Under the pieces are notes generated by a model, which was given only the letters and a program-made list of their open reading frames with translations, was not told where the DNA came from and did not search any database. From Microcella flavibacter (GTDB taxonomy: Bacteria > Actinomycetota > Actinomycetes > Actinomycetales > Microbacteriaceae), in NCBI RefSeq assembly GCF_012530535.1, contig NZ_CP051299.1, positions 186,001 through 250,000 of the forward strand: a stretch of 64,000 nt of DNA, written 5' to 3'. The position numbers and the translations under genes were made by a program. Each line of letters starts with the position of its first letter. The stretch's first letter is position 1. Below are positions 33,699-42,497 of this stretch, piece after piece.

Positions 33699-33935
33699 AT
33701 GCCGGAACTGCGTGCCCGCAAGCCGAGCGATCTTGCCGCCGTGATCCGGGCTGCCCGCGAGGACGCCGGTCTGAGTCAGGCCGAACTCGCTGAGCGCCTT
33801 GCCTTCTCGCGCGATTACATGGTCGATCTCGAGGCGGGCAGAGCGGGCCTTCAGTTGACTCGGCTGTTCCGGGTTCTGCACGAGCTCGGGGTCACGGTCA
33901 CCCTCGAGTACGAGGCCGATGATGCCGGCTCTTGA
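33699..33935 (+). CDS. hipB: HipB-like XRE-family antitoxin/repressor
   Basis: A 78-residue helix-turn-helix protein: LAAVIRAAREDAGLSQAELAERLAFSRDYMVDLE covers the XRE fold, followed by a short strand-forming tail VTVTLEYEAD, which in HipB closes the dimer. AGGAG precedes the ATG at 33699. Its stop overlaps the start of the next gene, and two kinase-type genes follow, so it is the antitoxin and operon autorepressor. The A+T-richer stretch at 33610-33660 upstream is the probable promoter/operator. Confidence 0.85.
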   Translation: MPELRARKPSDLAAVIRAAREDAGLSQAELAERLAFSRDYMVDLEAGRAGLQLTRLFRVLHELGVTVTLEYEADDAGS

Positions 33936-34164
33936 GCTCTTCCTGCACGACCGATTCGTCGGCACGGTCGAGCCGGCGCCGCGCGACCGGACCCGGGTGG
34001 TGCTCGCCGTCGATCCGGGCTACGAAGGCGAGGGCATCCTGCTCAGCGAAGCGTTCGCCGTGCTCGCCGGACGCCGCGCACCGACCGAGGCGGTGTCGAA
34101 CTTCCTCGGGGGCTACGTGCCCGAAGGCAACCATCGCGCCGCCCACCATCGAACCCCTCGATGA
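33919..34164 (+). CDS. hipS: HipS-like / HipA N-terminal subdomain protein
   Basis: An 81-residue protein corresponding to the first subdomain of HipA kinases: LELFLHDRFVGTVEPA, VVLAVDPGYEGEGILLSEAFAVLAG in two parts, and SNFLGGYVPEGNHR, the latter matching the 'F..gLLPEG' motif that ends this subdomain. It overlaps hipB by 17 bp and stops 4 bp before the ATG of the kinase gene. In HipBST modules this subdomain is a separate protein, HipS, which inhibits the kinase HipT. The alternative reading is a hipA gene broken by a frameshift or deletion near 34145. Confidence 0.6.
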   Translation: MMPALELFLHDRFVGTVEPAPRDRTRVVLAVDPGYEGEGILLSEAFAVLAGRRAPTEAVSNFLGGYVPEGNHRAAHHRTPR

Positions 34165-34168
34165 CCGG

Positions 34169-35074
34169 ATGCTGGACCAGCGTCTGCGCCAGGCGATCGA
34201 CGACAGCGACCAGGGCATTCCTGACGACAGCCGTTCGACGCTTCCCGGATACCAGCCGAAGCTGCTCGTCTCGAGAGCCGGCGACGGGTGGGCGTTGCCG
34301 CACGGCAGAGCTCACTCGACCTGGATCCTCAAGCCGCAGGTGCCCGCGCGGCCGACCCGCATCATCGACGAGCACTACGCCCATCTGCTCGGGCGGCACC
34401 TCGGCATGCTGGACTACGCGAGCGAGCTGCGAACGGCCGGCCGCACTCGCTATCTCGCCATCGAACGGTTCGATCGCGAGGTCGTCGACGGAGAAGTCCG
34501 ACTGCATCACCAGGAGGATCTCGCTCAAGCGCTGTCGCTCGACTGGCGCAGGAGCGACGTCAAGTTCCAGGACCCGCGGCGTCCCCGCGACCCGAAGCGC
34601 GCAACCGCTCGACGCATCGGCGAAGTGCTCGGCACCATCCCCGCCGCCGACACCCCGGTCGAGGCGTGGCTCGCGAGACTGACGTTCCAGGTCGCCATCG
34701 GCGACAACGACGCGCACGCGAAGAACGTCGCGCTGCTCCATCTGCCGACCGGTACGCGACTCGCGCCGCTCTACGACGCGGTACCGAAACTGTTCCAGGA
34801 AGGCCTGATCTCGCACGATCTGGCACTCGCCATCGACGGGCAGTTCGACCACCGTCGCATCTCGGTCGAGCGACTCGTGAGAGAGGCGGTGTCCTGGGGC
34901 GTCATCTCACCCTCACGCGCCGAGGCCGTGGTCGAGACGATCATCGGTGCGGTCGCCCGAGCAGTGGATGAGGTGAGCGCACCCCGCGGACTCTCCGACG
35001 GTCTCGTCGACGCGCTGCGGTGGAACACGCGGCGGCTGCAGAGCGGCAGCGAGATCAGCGAGCCGAAGCGCTGA
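34169..35074 (+). CDS. hipT: HipT-like / HipA kinase core protein
   Basis: A 301-residue HipA-type serine kinase core lacking the N-terminal subdomain. Visible are the glycine-rich loop region STLPGYQPKLLVSRA (GYQPK as recalled for HipT), the ATP lysine in STWILKPQVP, YLAIERFDRE, QEDLAQAL, the catalytic loop AIGDNDAHAKNVALLH and the metal site LAPLYDAVPK. All key kinase residues are present, so the core is probably active. HipA/HipT kinases phosphorylate aminoacyl-tRNA synthetases (GltX, TrpS) and cause growth arrest. The first coding part could also arise by frameshifting from the upstream frame, as both frames stay open across the junction. Confidence 0.75.
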   Translation: MLDQRLRQAIDDSDQGIPDDSRSTLPGYQPKLLVSRAGDGWALPHGRAHSTWILKPQVPARPTRIIDEHYAHLLGRHLGMLDYASELRTAGRTRYLAIERFDREVVDGEVRLHHQEDLAQALSLDWRRSDVKFQDPRRPRDPKRATARRIGEVLGTIPAADTPVEAWLARLTFQVAIGDNDAHAKNVALLHLPTGTRLAPLYDAVPKLFQEGLISHDLALAIDGQFDHRRISVERLVREAVSWGVISPSRAEAVVETIIGAVARAVDEVSAPRGLSDGLVDALRWNTRRLQSGSEISEPKR

Positions 35075-35207
35075 GGCGGTCCGTTCGGCCCCGCGGGCCC
35101 GGCGTTCGGGCGCTTGAGCGCACATTCGATGGGCAGAACATCCCGCCTCTGAGCCGCCGATCGAGCAAGCTGGCTGGCTGGCCGGCCCGCCGGAGCGCGC
35201 GCCGGCG

Positions 35208-36236
35208 CTACGCGCTCGCCCGCACCACCACGTCGGTCGGCATGAGCACGCGCGACGAGCTCGGCCCGCGCCCGGCGAGCAGGTCGAGCATCATGCGCGC
35301 CATCGCCTCGCCCATGAGCTCGGAGGGCTGCCGCACCGTCGTCAGCGGCACCTCGCCGGTGAGGGCGGCCGGGCTGTCGTCGAAGCCCATGACCGCGACG
35401 TCCTCCGGAACCCGGAAGCCCCGTTCGCGCAGCACGTTCACCGCGCCGAGCGCCATGAGGTCGCTCGCGACGAAGATCGCATCGAAGTTCTCACCCGAGG
35501 CGAGCAGCTCGCGGGCCGCGCGGGCGCCGCCGACCATCGTGAAGTCGCCGTCGGCGCGCGGGCCCTCGGGCAGCGAGGCCGCGGCGAGGGCATCCCGCCA
35601 GCCGGCCAGGCGGTCGAGACCGGCGGGCATGTCGACGGGGCCGTGCACCGTCGCCACCCGGGTGCGACCGTGCTCGAGCAGGTACCGCGTGCCCTCGGCG
35701 GCGGCGAGGCGGTTGTCGACGTCGACGTAGTACGTGCCGGGCGTCTGGTCGGGGTCGATCGGACGACCGCCGAAGACCACGGGCAGGCTCGCGCCGAGGG
35801 TCGCCAGGTCGTGGTCGCCCGAGTGGTGCGAGACGACGATCGCGCCGTCGACGTTGCCGCCCAGCAGGTAGTCGACCGACTTGCGCGAGCCCGAGGGCCC
35901 CGCCAGGTGCAGGTTGAGCACGTAGTCGCTGTCGTCGAGCACGCGGCTGATGCCCTGCACGACGGCGGCGAAGTACGGGTCGCCGAAGAAGCGGGTCGTG
36001 TCCTCCGGCGCGACGAGCGCGATCGCCATCGAGCGGCGGTTCGCCAGCGAGCGCGCGGCGCGGTTCGGGCGGTAGCCGAGGCGGTCGATCGCCTCCTGCA
36101 CCGTCGCGATGACGTCGGCGCTCACCTTCGGCGAGCCGTTCACCACGCGCGACACCGTCGAGCGCGAGACGCCGGCCTCGGCCGCCACCATCTCCAGCGT
36201 GGGCGTGATGCGCGCCGGGGCGGTGTCGATGCTCAT
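35208..36236 (-). CDS. LacI-family repressor, CebR-like position
   Basis: A 342-residue regulator. The N-terminal HTH and hinge read TLEMVAAEAGVSRSTVSRVV and YRPNRAARSLANRR; the periplasmic-binding-like core includes VDGAIVVSHHSG and a C-terminal DVAVMGFDDSPAA. It is the last gene of the sugar operon on the minus strand, 39 bp after the beta-glucosidase gene. Two perfect operators at 41285-41322 fit the LacI family and resemble the CebR site (TGGGAGCGCTCCCA), so repression relieved by cellobiose or a related glucoside is the likely mode. The ligand itself is not visible. Confidence 0.92.
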   Translation of the reverse strand: MSIDTAPARITPTLEMVAAEAGVSRSTVSRVVNGSPKVSADVIATVQEAIDRLGYRPNRAARSLANRRSMAIALVAPEDTTRFFGDPYFAAVVQGISRVLDDSDYVLNLHLAGPSGSRKSVDYLLGGNVDGAIVVSHHSGDHDLATLGASLPVVFGGRPIDPDQTPGTYYVDVDNRLAAAEGTRYLLEHGRTRVATVHGPVDMPAGLDRLAGWRDALAAASLPEGPRADGDFTMVGGARAARELLASGENFDAIFVASDLMALGAVNVLRERGFRVPEDVAVMGFDDSPAALTGEVPLTTVRQPSELMGEAMARMMLDLLAGRGPSSSRVLMPTDVVVRASA

Positions 36237-36275
36237 GCTGCGCAGTCTAAACCGGGCGTTCCGGGCGAGCCGTGC

Positions 36276-37826
36276 TCAGACGACGGCGTCGGCAGCGGCA
36301 TCCGGCCCCGCCGCGCCATCGCCCGCCGAGCCCGCGTCCGCGCCCGACGCCGAGCTCGCACCCGCGCCCGCACCCGTCGCCGGCAGCGACCGCTCGCCGA
36401 TGATGCGCCGGTACCGCAGCCCGCTCGTCTTCACCGTGCGCTGCTGCGTCGCGTAGTCGACCCGCACGAGCCCGAAGCGCTTGTCGTAGCCCCAGGCCCA
36501 CTCGTAGTTGTCCATGAGCGACCAGTAGAAGTAGCCGAGCACGGGCACGCCCGAGTCGATCGCGTCGAGCACGGCCGCGAGGTGCGCCTCGAGGAAGTCC
36601 GCGCGCTCGACGTCGTCGACCGAGCCGTCGGCCTCGACGACGTCGTCGTAGGCGGCGCCGTTCTCCGTCACCGCGAGCGCGACGCCCGCGGGCTCGGCGT
36701 ACTCGGCGTGCACGCGCTGCAGCAGGCGGGTCAGCCCCTCGGGCTGCACCTCCCAGTCCATGGCGGTGACCGGCAGCCCGCGCGGGTGCCAGTGCACGCC
36801 CTCATCGGCGGGGAACGGCGAGCGCTTCGGGCGCTCCGAGGGCGCGGCGGGCGCGAGGGCGGCCCCGGTGAAGGGATGCCCGCTCACCGCGTCCCCGTGG
36901 TAGTAGTTCACGCCCAACGCGTCGATGGGCGCCGAGATGGCCTCGAGGTCACCCTGCTGCACCGGCAGCGCGAGCCCGAGGGCGGCGAGATCCTCGACCA
37001 CGTCGGCGGGGTAGGAGCCCCGGAAGATCGGGTCGAGGAACAGCCGGTTGTGCTGCCCGTCGATGCGCCGCGCGGCGTCGAGGTCGAGCGGGTCGTGCGG
37101 GTCGACGGGGTCGGGCACGGTCAGGTTGAGCGTGATGCCGAGCTGCAGCGAAGCATCCCGTCGGCGCAGCTCCTGCGTCGCGAGCCCGTGACCCAGCAGC
37201 AGGTGGTGCGCTGCGTCGAGCGAGGCCTGCGGGTCTTGGATTCCGGGCGCGTGCTCGCCGCTGAGGTAGCCGAGGAACGCCGAGCACCAGGGCTCGTTGA
37301 GCGTCGTCCAGGCCTGGATGCGGTCGCCGAGCACGTCGTGCACGTGGCCCGCGTACTCGACGAAGCGGTGCGCGGTGTCGCGGTTGCGCCATCCGCCGCC
37401 CTCCTCGAGCGCCTGCGGCAGGTCCCAGTGGTACAGGGTCAGCCAGGGTTGGATGCCCGCCTCGAGCAGCTCGTCGACCAGGCGCGAGTAGAACGCGAGG
37501 CCCTGCGCGTTGACCGCGCCGCCGTCGGGCTGCACGCGCGACCACGACGTCGAGAAGCGGTACGTCTGCACGCCGAGCTCGCGCATGAGGCCGACGTCGC
37601 TCGAGGAGCGGCGGTAGTGGTCGCAGGCCGGCTCGCCGTCATCGCCGTTGACGACGGCGCCGGGCACGCGGGCGAAGGCGTCCCAGATGGAGTCGGTGCG
37701 GCCCTCCTCGTGGGTCGAGCCCTCGATCTGGAAGGCGGCGGTCGCGACCCCGAACCGGAAGTCGGCGGGGAACGCGCGGGCGGCGGCCCGGGGGGCCACG
37801 ATCGGGGCGGGGGTGAGGAGGGTCAT
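36276..37826 (-). CDS. GH1 family beta-glucosidase
   Basis: A 516-residue glycoside hydrolase family 1 enzyme. It contains FRFGVATAAFQIEGS at the start, TLNEPWCSAFLGY with the acid/base glutamate, VTENGAAYDDVV with the nucleophile glutamate, and the end block GYFYWSLMDNYEWAWGYDKRFGLVRVDY. It lacks a signal peptide, so it acts in the cytoplasm on imported oligosaccharides. The ATG at 37826 overlaps the stop of the upstream permease gene. The last 40 residues are an alanine-rich tail outside the fold. The place in the operon matches bglC of Streptomyces. Confidence 0.95.
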   Translation of the reverse strand: MTLLTPAPIVAPRAAARAFPADFRFGVATAAFQIEGSTHEEGRTDSIWDAFARVPGAVVNGDDGEPACDHYRRSSSDVGLMRELGVQTYRFSTSWSRVQPDGGAVNAQGLAFYSRLVDELLEAGIQPWLTLYHWDLPQALEEGGGWRNRDTAHRFVEYAGHVHDVLGDRIQAWTTLNEPWCSAFLGYLSGEHAPGIQDPQASLDAAHHLLLGHGLATQELRRRDASLQLGITLNLTVPDPVDPHDPLDLDAARRIDGQHNRLFLDPIFRGSYPADVVEDLAALGLALPVQQGDLEAISAPIDALGVNYYHGDAVSGHPFTGAALAPAAPSERPKRSPFPADEGVHWHPRGLPVTAMDWEVQPEGLTRLLQRVHAEYAEPAGVALAVTENGAAYDDVVEADGSVDDVERADFLEAHLAAVLDAIDSGVPVLGYFYWSLMDNYEWAWGYDKRFGLVRVDYATQQRTVKTSGLRYRRIIGERSLPATGAGAGASSASGADAGSAGDGAAGPDAAADAVV

Positions 37827-38761
37827 CCCTTCACAGCTCCTTGCATGATGCCGCTGACCAGTTGGCGGCCGGCGACGGCGAACAGGATGAGCAGCGGGAT
37901 GGTCGAGAGCAGCACGCCCGCCATCACCACCGAGTAGTCGACGAAGTAGTTGCTCTGCAGCAGCGAGAGCGCGACGGGCAGCGTCGGATCCTGCCGGTCG
38001 AGCACGATGAACGGCCAGAAGAAGTTCGTCCAGGTGGCGATGAAGACGAACAGGGCGAGCATCGCGGCGGCGGGGCGCGCGGCGGGCAGCGCGATCGACC
38101 AGAAGGTGCGGATCATGCTGGCGCCGTCGACGCGGGCCGCCTCGATGAGCTCGTAGGGCAGCGCCTGGCTGAGGTACTGCGTCATCCAGAACACGCCGAA
38201 CGCGCTGACGACCGCCGGCAGGATGACCGCGCTGAGGGTGCCCGCGAGCTGCAGCTGGCTCATCGCGATGAAGAGGGGCACGACGCCGAGCTGGGTCGGA
38301 ACCGCCATCGTCGCGATGACGAAGATCAGCAGCCCGTTCCGCCCCCGGAACCGCAGCTTCGCGAAGGCGAAGCCCGCGAGGGTGGAGAACAGCACGACGG
38401 CGGCGGCGACGACGGTCGAGACGATGATCGAGTTGCCGATCGCGCGCCAGAAGTTGACGCTGCCGTCGGTGAGCACGGCGGCGGCGTTGTCGATGAAGTT
38501 GCCGCCCGGCCACCACACGATGTCCTGCCGCGTGATCGTCGAGGCGTCGCCCGATCCGATCAGGAACGACCAGTAGAGGGGGAACACCGAGCCGAGGATG
38601 ACCGCGGTGAGGAACCCGTAGGCGAGGAACCCGGGTCGCTGCCCGTTCTGCAGGCGACGACGGCGCTTCGGGCGGCGGGCCGCGGCGCGCTCGGCGGGGG
38701 AGGACCCGTGCGGAGCATCCGCCTCGACGACGGCCACGGGGGGAAGGACGGGGGCGCTCAT
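37823..38761 (-). CDS. Sugar ABC transporter permease, MalG/CebG type
   Basis: A 312-residue inner-membrane protein with about six helices. The EAA loop that contacts the ATPase is visible in YELIEAARVDGASMIRTFWSIALP, split as EAARVDGAS. The N-terminus is basic (RRPKRRRRLQNG). It overlaps both neighbours by ATGA, showing strict coupling. No ATPase gene (MsiK type) is in the operon; in actinobacteria a shared ATPase encoded elsewhere usually serves such transporters. Confidence 0.93.
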   Translation of the reverse strand: MSAPVLPPVAVVEADAPHGSSPAERAAARRPKRRRRLQNGQRPGFLAYGFLTAVILGSVFPLYWSFLIGSGDASTITRQDIVWWPGGNFIDNAAAVLTDGSVNFWRAIGNSIIVSTVVAAAVVLFSTLAGFAFAKLRFRGRNGLLIFVIATMAVPTQLGVVPLFIAMSQLQLAGTLSAVILPAVVSAFGVFWMTQYLSQALPYELIEAARVDGASMIRTFWSIALPAARPAAAMLALFVFIATWTNFFWPFIVLDRQDPTLPVALSLLQSNYFVDYSVVMAGVLLSTIPLLILFAVAGRQLVSGIMQGAVKG

Positions 38762-39843
38762 GCGTCGACCTCCTGGTCGCGGCGCGTGCGGGCGGCGCGG
38801 CGAGCGGCCCGGTTCAGCACCTTCTGCGGGTTGTCGCCGCTGGCGATGCGGCGGGTGATGGCGAGGTTCAGCAGGCCGACGAGCACGATGATGATGAACA
38901 GCAGCCAGGCCACCGCGGCGGCGCGGCCGAAGTTCAGCTGGCCCCAGCCGAGGTTGTAGAGGTAGATCGTGATGGTCATCCACTGACCGGATGCTCCGCC
39001 CTGGCCCGCGCTGTCGTACAGGCGCGGCTCGTCGAAGATCTGCAGCCCGCCGATCGTCGAGGTGACGATCACGAAGATCAGGGTCGGGCGCAGTTGCGGG
39101 ATGGTGATGGAGAAGAACTGGCGCACGATGCCGGCGCCGTCGATCATCGAGGCCTCGTAGTAGTCGCGCGGGATGGCCTGCATCGCGGCGAGGAGGATGA
39201 GGGCGGTGTAGCCCGTCCAGCGGAAGTTCACCATCGTCGCGATCGCGATGTGGCTGGCGAACACGTCGCTGTGCCAGCCGATCGGGTCGATGCCGATGTT
39301 GCCGAGCAGGTTGTTGATGAGCCCGTACTGGTCGCCGAACATGTTGCTGAAGATCAGGGCGACCGCGACGGGGGCGACGATGTACGGCAGCAGCACGCCC
39401 ATGCGCCAGAAGGTCTTGCCGCGCAGGTTGCGGTCGAGCACGGCGGCGATGAGCAGCGCCGTGGCGACCTGCGGCACCGACGAGATGAGGAAGATCGAGA
39501 AGGTGTTGCGCAGGGCGATCCAGAACTGCTCCTGCTGCAGCACGAAGGCGAAGTTGTCGGCGCCGACGAAGTCGCCCTGGCCGCCGATGAGGTTCCACTC
39601 GTGCACGCTGACCCACGCCGTGTAGAGCAGCGGGAACAGCCCGACGATCGCGAACAGGATGAAGAACGGCGAGATGTAGAGGTACGGCGAGTACTTGACG
39701 TCCCAGCGGGAGAGCTTCTGCGAGAAGGCGATGCGGCGCACCTGCCGGTCGGTCTTGCCCGTCGTGTCGGAGGGGGCGCGCCCCGACGGCGGGGCCGTGG
39801 GCGGCGTGCCGGTGGCGCGCGGCCGGTCGGCGGTGGCGGTCAT
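38758..39843 (-). CDS. Sugar ABC transporter permease, MalF/CebF type
   Basis: A 361-residue membrane protein with a charged N-terminal extension (TDRQVRRIAFSQKLSRWDVK) and six predicted helices. The EAA-type loop reads IPRDYYEASMIDGAGIVRQF. It partners the next permease to form the pore. The 125-bp gap to the binding-protein gene upstream is the only sizeable gap in the operon and has an inverted-repeat-like G+C-rich stretch (about 39886-39935). Confidence 0.92.
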   Translation of the reverse strand: MTATADRPRATGTPPTAPPSGRAPSDTTGKTDRQVRRIAFSQKLSRWDVKYSPYLYISPFFILFAIVGLFPLLYTAWVSVHEWNLIGGQGDFVGADNFAFVLQQEQFWIALRNTFSIFLISSVPQVATALLIAAVLDRNLRGKTFWRMGVLLPYIVAPVAVALIFSNMFGDQYGLINNLLGNIGIDPIGWHSDVFASHIAIATMVNFRWTGYTALILLAAMQAIPRDYYEASMIDGAGIVRQFFSITIPQLRPTLIFVIVTSTIGGLQIFDEPRLYDSAGQGGASGQWMTITIYLYNLGWGQLNFGRAAAVAWLLFIIIVLVGLLNLAITRRIASGDNPQKVLNRAARRAARTRRDQEVDA

Positions 39844-39968
39844 GGATGCTCCCGGGAGGTGTCGTCAGCGGCGGTGCTGCACGGGGTCGAACGAGGGGGT
39901 GCCGGGGGCGTGCGGCGCGGTGGTGCGCCGCACGCCCCCGGGTTCAGCTGGAGTCGGAGAGGCTCGGC

Positions 39969-41255
39969 CTAGCCGAGCGCCTCGACCTCGGCCACGAACT
40001 GCTCCCACGAGCTCTCGATCGTGTGGGTGTCGTCGACGTCGACGCGGGTGAGCGCCTTCTGCAGCGCGTCATTGATGGGGAAGTACTTCACGCTCTTGAA
40101 GGGCGCGACGCCGATGGCCTCGGACCGGTTGACGAGGATCTCGCCGACGGGGGCGTCGTTGAAGTACGCGTTCGTGGCCGAGAGCAGGGCATCCTGCTCG
40201 TAGGTCTCGACCTGGCTGGGGAAGGTGCCGGCCGCGTCGAAGGCGGTGAGCTGCTGCTCGGGGGCGGTCAGCCATGCGGCGAGCTTCGTCGCCTCCTCGA
40301 CGTTGGCGCCCTGCGCGGGAACGGTCAGGTACGAGCCGCCCCAGTTGCCGCCGCCGCCGGGGAACACGTCGGCGATGTCCCAGTCGGTGACCTCGGGGGC
40401 GTTGCCCTCGATGACGCCGAGCATCCAGCCGGGGCAGAGCATCGTGGCGAAGTCGCCGTTCGCCATGCCGGCGAAGAAGTCGTCGCTCCACTGCGCGAGG
40501 TGGGCCGACTGCGTCTCGCTGGCCTCGAGCACCTGCTCGTAGATCGCCTTGACCTCGGGGTTCTCGGTGGCGATGACGGTGCCGTCCTCCTCCTCGTAGG
40601 CGAACTCGACCTGGTTGATCATGCCCTGGTAGGTGGCGCCGGCCGAGTCGAACCAGGCGCCGCCGGTGGCCTCGACGAACTGGTCGCCGACCTCGAAGTA
40701 GCGGTCCCAGTCGCCCTCGAGCAGCTCGGCGACCTCGGCGCGGTCGGTGGGCAGGCCGGCCTCGGCGAAGAGGTCGGCGCGGTAGCAGACGGCCTCGGGG
40801 CCGATGTCGGTGCCGTAGGCGACGAGGCGGCCCTCGGCGTCGGTCGCGGCCTCGGACTTCCAGTCGACCCAGCGGTCGGCGACCTCGGGGTCGCTGAGGT
40901 CGGCGAGCAGGTCGGAGTACTGCATCATCTCGGCGAACCAGTCGACCTCGACGCCCTCGATGTCGGCGAGGCCGGAGCCGGCGCCGAGCTTGGTGAAGAA
41001 GTTGTCGCGGGCGTCGTTCGACGTGGCGGCCCGGTTGTGCACGATCGTCACACCCGGGTTGTCCTCCTCGTACTGGGCGAGCAGCTCGTCGGTGTAGCCG
41101 AAGTCGTTGAAGGTGGCGACCGTGAGCGTGATGTCGCCATCGGCTCCGGTCTGCTCGTCACCGGCACCGCTGCTGGCGCAGCCGGTGATGACGAGGGCGA
41201 GGGCTGCTGCTCCGGCGAGAGCGCCGGTCGCGGTGGTTCGACGTGAGAACGTCAC
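39969..41255 (-). CDS. Sugar ABC transporter substrate-binding lipoprotein, CebE-like
   Basis: A 428-residue lipoprotein. A basic start with MTFSRRTTATGALAG and a lipobox LVITGC place it on the outer membrane face; the mature part has DITLTVATFNDFGYTDELL and the aromatic-rich sugar-binding segments of cluster-1 binding proteins (FPGGGGNWGGSYLTVPAQG in pieces). The GTG at 41255 was chosen because AAGGAG lies 5 bp upstream; the GTG at 41261 would be too close. It is the first gene after the two LacI operators and should be the most strongly expressed of the operon. Confidence 0.92.
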   Translation of the reverse strand: MTFSRRTTATGALAGAAALALVITGCASSGAGDEQTGADGDITLTVATFNDFGYTDELLAQYEEDNPGVTIVHNRAATSNDARDNFFTKLGAGSGLADIEGVEVDWFAEMMQYSDLLADLSDPEVADRWVDWKSEAATDAEGRLVAYGTDIGPEAVCYRADLFAEAGLPTDRAEVAELLEGDWDRYFEVGDQFVEATGGAWFDSAGATYQGMINQVEFAYEEEDGTVIATENPEVKAIYEQVLEASETQSAHLAQWSDDFFAGMANGDFATMLCPGWMLGVIEGNAPEVTDWDIADVFPGGGGNWGGSYLTVPAQGANVEEATKLAAWLTAPEQQLTAFDAAGTFPSQVETYEQDALLSATNAYFNDAPVGEILVNRSEAIGVAPFKSVKYFPINDALQKALTRVDVDDTHTIESSWEQFVAEVEALG

Positions 41256-41284
41256 GATCACTCCTTTGTGCGTGGGGGTGGGGG

Positions 41285-41322
41285 TGAGAGCGCTCTCACA
41301 GCGTGACGTGAGAGCGCTCTCA
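41285..41322. promoter_or_regulatory. Two tandem LacI-type operators (TGAGAGCGCTCTCA)
   Basis: Perfect 14-bp palindromes sit at 41285-41298 and 41309-41322, 24 bp centre to centre and 30 to 67 bp upstream of the binding-protein start. They have the central CG and symmetric arms of LacI-family sites and differ from the CebR consensus only at the third base of each arm. The cognate repressor is probably the LacI-type protein at 35208-36236. Confidence 0.88.
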
Positions 41323-41453
41323 CTTCGGCGCTCACTGTAGGCAGTGGTTTGTGGGACTGTCAACGAAATTTCCACATCGCTCTGAAATGGCTGGTCAGCA
41401 GCGTTATGCATACGCATGGATGCCCGGCGCGGGTCGCGCGGTAGCCTCGGGTC

Positions 41454-42284
41454 ATGCCGTTGCCGCGCCGAGTCCCGAGGTCGAGGGGCCTTCGTCGGCG
41501 GGGGGCGGGGGCGGCTCCGGCGCTCGCGGTCGCGGGCGTGCTGCTCGCGGGGCTCGCGGCCTGCGCGCCCGCGGTCGAGCCGGCGCCGCCGGCCGTGTCG
41601 GAGCTGCCCGCGCCGGTCATCCCGAGCCCGTCATCGACGCCCTCGCCGACGCCGACCCCCTCGCCCTCGCCGAGCTTCGACCGCTCGGCGCTCTCGATCG
41701 ACGATCCGGCCTCGCTCTGGGTGGTGTCGAACAAGCGGCGGCCGCTGCAACCGACCGACTTCGTTCCACCGGATCTCGTGCCGGTGCCCGTGGCGTACAC
41801 GAACGCGCCCTCGCTGCGGCGGGAGGCCGCGGATGCCGCCGTCGCGGTCGTGCAGGCCGCGCGCGACGAGGCGGGGCTGGAGCTGCTGTCGCTGAGCGCG
41901 TACCGCAGTTACGGGGTGCAGGTCTCGGTGTACAACGGCGTCGTCGCGCAGCAGGGGCAGCAGGCCGCGGACCTCGTCAGTGCCCGCCCCGGCCACAGCG
42001 AGCACCAGACCGGGCTCGCGATCGACTTCGGCTCGCAGCCCCAGGTGTGCTCGCTGCAGCCCTGCTTCGGCGAGACGCCTCACGGGCAGTGGTTGGCGTC
42101 GAACGCTCATCGCTTCGGGTTCGTGCTGCGGTACCCGGACGGGGCGACGCCGGTGACGGGGTTCTCGTACGAGCCGTGGCACTTCCGGTACGTGGGTCTC
42201 GAACTCGCGGCCGAGATGCGCGCGACCGGGGTCGCGACGCTCGAGGAGTTCTTCGGGCTGCCTGCCGCGCCCGACTACGGGTAG
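41454..42284 (+). CDS. VanY-type D-alanyl-D-alanine carboxypeptidase lipoprotein
   Basis: A 276-residue M15 peptidase. A twin-arginine-rich start leads to a lipobox LAGLAAC near residue 37 and a serine/proline linker to about residue 75. The zinc peptidase motifs are LSAYRSYGVQ, GHSEHQTGLAIDF (first His and Asp ligands) and EPWHFRYVG (third ligand). It trims the terminal D-Ala from peptidoglycan stem peptides at the cell surface. It is divergent from the sugar operon across 198 bp that contain the operators. Confidence 0.92.
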   Translation: MPLPRRVPRSRGLRRRGAGAAPALAVAGVLLAGLAACAPAVEPAPPAVSELPAPVIPSPSSTPSPTPTPSPSPSFDRSALSIDDPASLWVVSNKRRPLQPTDFVPPDLVPVPVAYTNAPSLRREAADAAVAVVQAARDEAGLELLSLSAYRSYGVQVSVYNGVVAQQGQQAADLVSARPGHSEHQTGLAIDFGSQPQVCSLQPCFGETPHGQWLASNAHRFGFVLRYPDGATPVTGFSYEPWHFRYVGLELAAEMRATGVATLEEFFGLPAAPDYG

Positions 42285-42497
42285 GGGGTTGCCCGCCCGC
42301 CCGCCGGCCGGCTCGCCCGCCCGGCCGGCCGCACTGCCCAAGGATTCTCTCGGAGCGTCTGTAAGCGGAAGCTTCCACAACCCTGCAGGGATGCGGAAGC
42401 TTCCGCTTCCGCAATATTCGAAGCGGAGCCCCGGAGACGTCGCCGTCGACGCGGTCACGCGGCTCGCGTCGCTCGGGGCGCGGCGATCCGCCGGGGT

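Noticed and set aside
35643-37937. A 764-codon plus-strand frame opposite the LacI and GH1 genes
   Set aside because: Composition bias only; both opposite-strand genes are unmistakable.
37827-39616. Upstream in-frame extensions of the GH1 and permease genes
   Set aside because: They run through well-defined upstream genes in the wrong frame; the ATGA overlaps give the real starts.
39886-39935. Possible terminator or attenuator between the binding-protein gene and the first permease
   Set aside because: The G+C-rich stretch has partial symmetry but I could not align a clean stem, so it is only mentioned in passing.
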